Below are positions 41,127-41,276 of a stretch of DNA of 41,276 nt, piece after piece. Within the stretch, counting starts at the first letter, position 1. Each line of letters starts with the position of its first letter. The notes below the pieces were generated by a model that saw only the letters and a program-made list of their open reading frames with translations, was not told the DNA's origin and searched no databases. The translations under genes were made by a program, and so were the position numbers. The DNA is from Pseudomonas sp. C1C7 (lineage in GTDB: Bacteria > Pseudomonadota > Gammaproteobacteria > Pseudomonadales > Pseudomonadaceae), in the NCBI RefSeq assembly GCF_013359595.1, contig NZ_JABFMP010000050.1, positions 1 through 41,276 of the forward strand, written 5' to 3'.

Positions 41127-41276
41127 TTAAGGCTTGATGCCCTTCAACATCCCCTCCGCCCGATCCTGCACCACCTGCGGCGCGGTCATGTTGCCGTCGA
41201 TCACGGTGATCACCGCATGCCCCTGCCACAGCTGATAGGCATCGGCCTTTTGCTGGGTGGCGGTGGGGGTGGCGGG
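41127..41276 (-). CDS. 3' end of an unidentified gene (partial)
   Basis: The last 49 codons of a minus-strand gene run off the window edge. The protein ends AVITVIDGNMTAPQVVQDRA followed by EGMLKGIKP and a TAA stop. A binding protein of an ABC transporter is one possibility, but I cannot assign it. It is convergent with the RibBA-like gene across a REP and probably marks the right edge of the cluster. Confidence 0.55.
   Translation of the reverse strand, partial: PATPTATQQKADAYQLWQGHAVITVIDGNMTAPQVVQDRAEGMLKGIKP

Noticed and set aside
1..41276. tRNA, rRNA or insertion-sequence genes
   Set aside because: No cloverleaf with a conserved T arm, no rRNA-like stretch and no transposase-like protein was noticed on either strand.

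Overview
The window looks like a chromosomal segment of a Pseudomonas, most likely of the P. fluorescens group. It is GC-rich and carries an ampC/ampR pair, a KatA-type catalase, a TrhP homologue, a YceH homologue and many short Pseudomonas-type REP palindromes of two families (TGTAGGAGCTGCCG... and TGTGGGAGCGGGC...). I ran no searches. Family calls come from reading the translations and from remembered reference proteins.

Left part (1-23.9 kb), mostly ordinary core and accessory genes. It opens with a catalase, then a multi-PAS sensor kinase with a single-domain receiver and a FixJ-like regulator, and an AAA/TPR regulator with a winged helix. Next come an Ohr peroxidase with a very short sigma-factor-like gene just upstream, a creatininase-family hydrolase and a DUF4174-like exported protein. 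An AT-richer two-gene cassette (11.2-13.2 kb) encodes an ABC-type ATPase and an HNH nuclease, which is the layout of a Septu (PtuA/PtuB) anti-phage system. After it lie ampC/ampR, a DMT exporter with a divergent LysR regulator, trhP, an AI-2E/PerM-type membrane protein, three small conserved-looking proteins, an AroE-like dehydrogenase with a cupin, and yceH.

Right part (24.0-41.0 kb), a catabolic cluster that reads as steroid degradation. Operon 1 (24077-29309) has two acyl-CoA dehydrogenases (the second very like FadE30), an IpdF-like dehydrogenase, a MaoC hydratase, a thiolase and a bona fide ketosteroid isomerase with its catalytic Tyr/Asp/Asp. Operon 2 (30955-34549) is a meta-cleavage lower pathway: C-C hydrolase, 2-oxopent-4-enoate hydratase, acylating acetaldehyde dehydrogenase and 4-hydroxy-2-oxovalerate aldolase. 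Further units are a divergent SDR, a Nudix hydrolase, a LuxR-type regulator, a KshA-like Rieske oxygenase, and a divergent operon of an SDR, an HSL-type hydrolase and a highly degenerate RibBA homologue. A 5' partial gene on the minus strand closes the window.

Most notable points. (1) A GTCC-N4-GGAC interrupted palindrome recurs at five places in the catabolic region, including the control regions of all main units, and probably marks one regulon. (2) The RibBA-like protein has lost key residues of both riboflavin-pathway active sites, yet is translationally coupled in the steroid cluster. (3) The cluster appears bounded on both sides but lacks the extradiol dioxygenase, KstD, the flavin monooxygenase and KshB. 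(4) Three genes end at the TAG inside a REP arm, so REP insertion seems to have set their C-termini.
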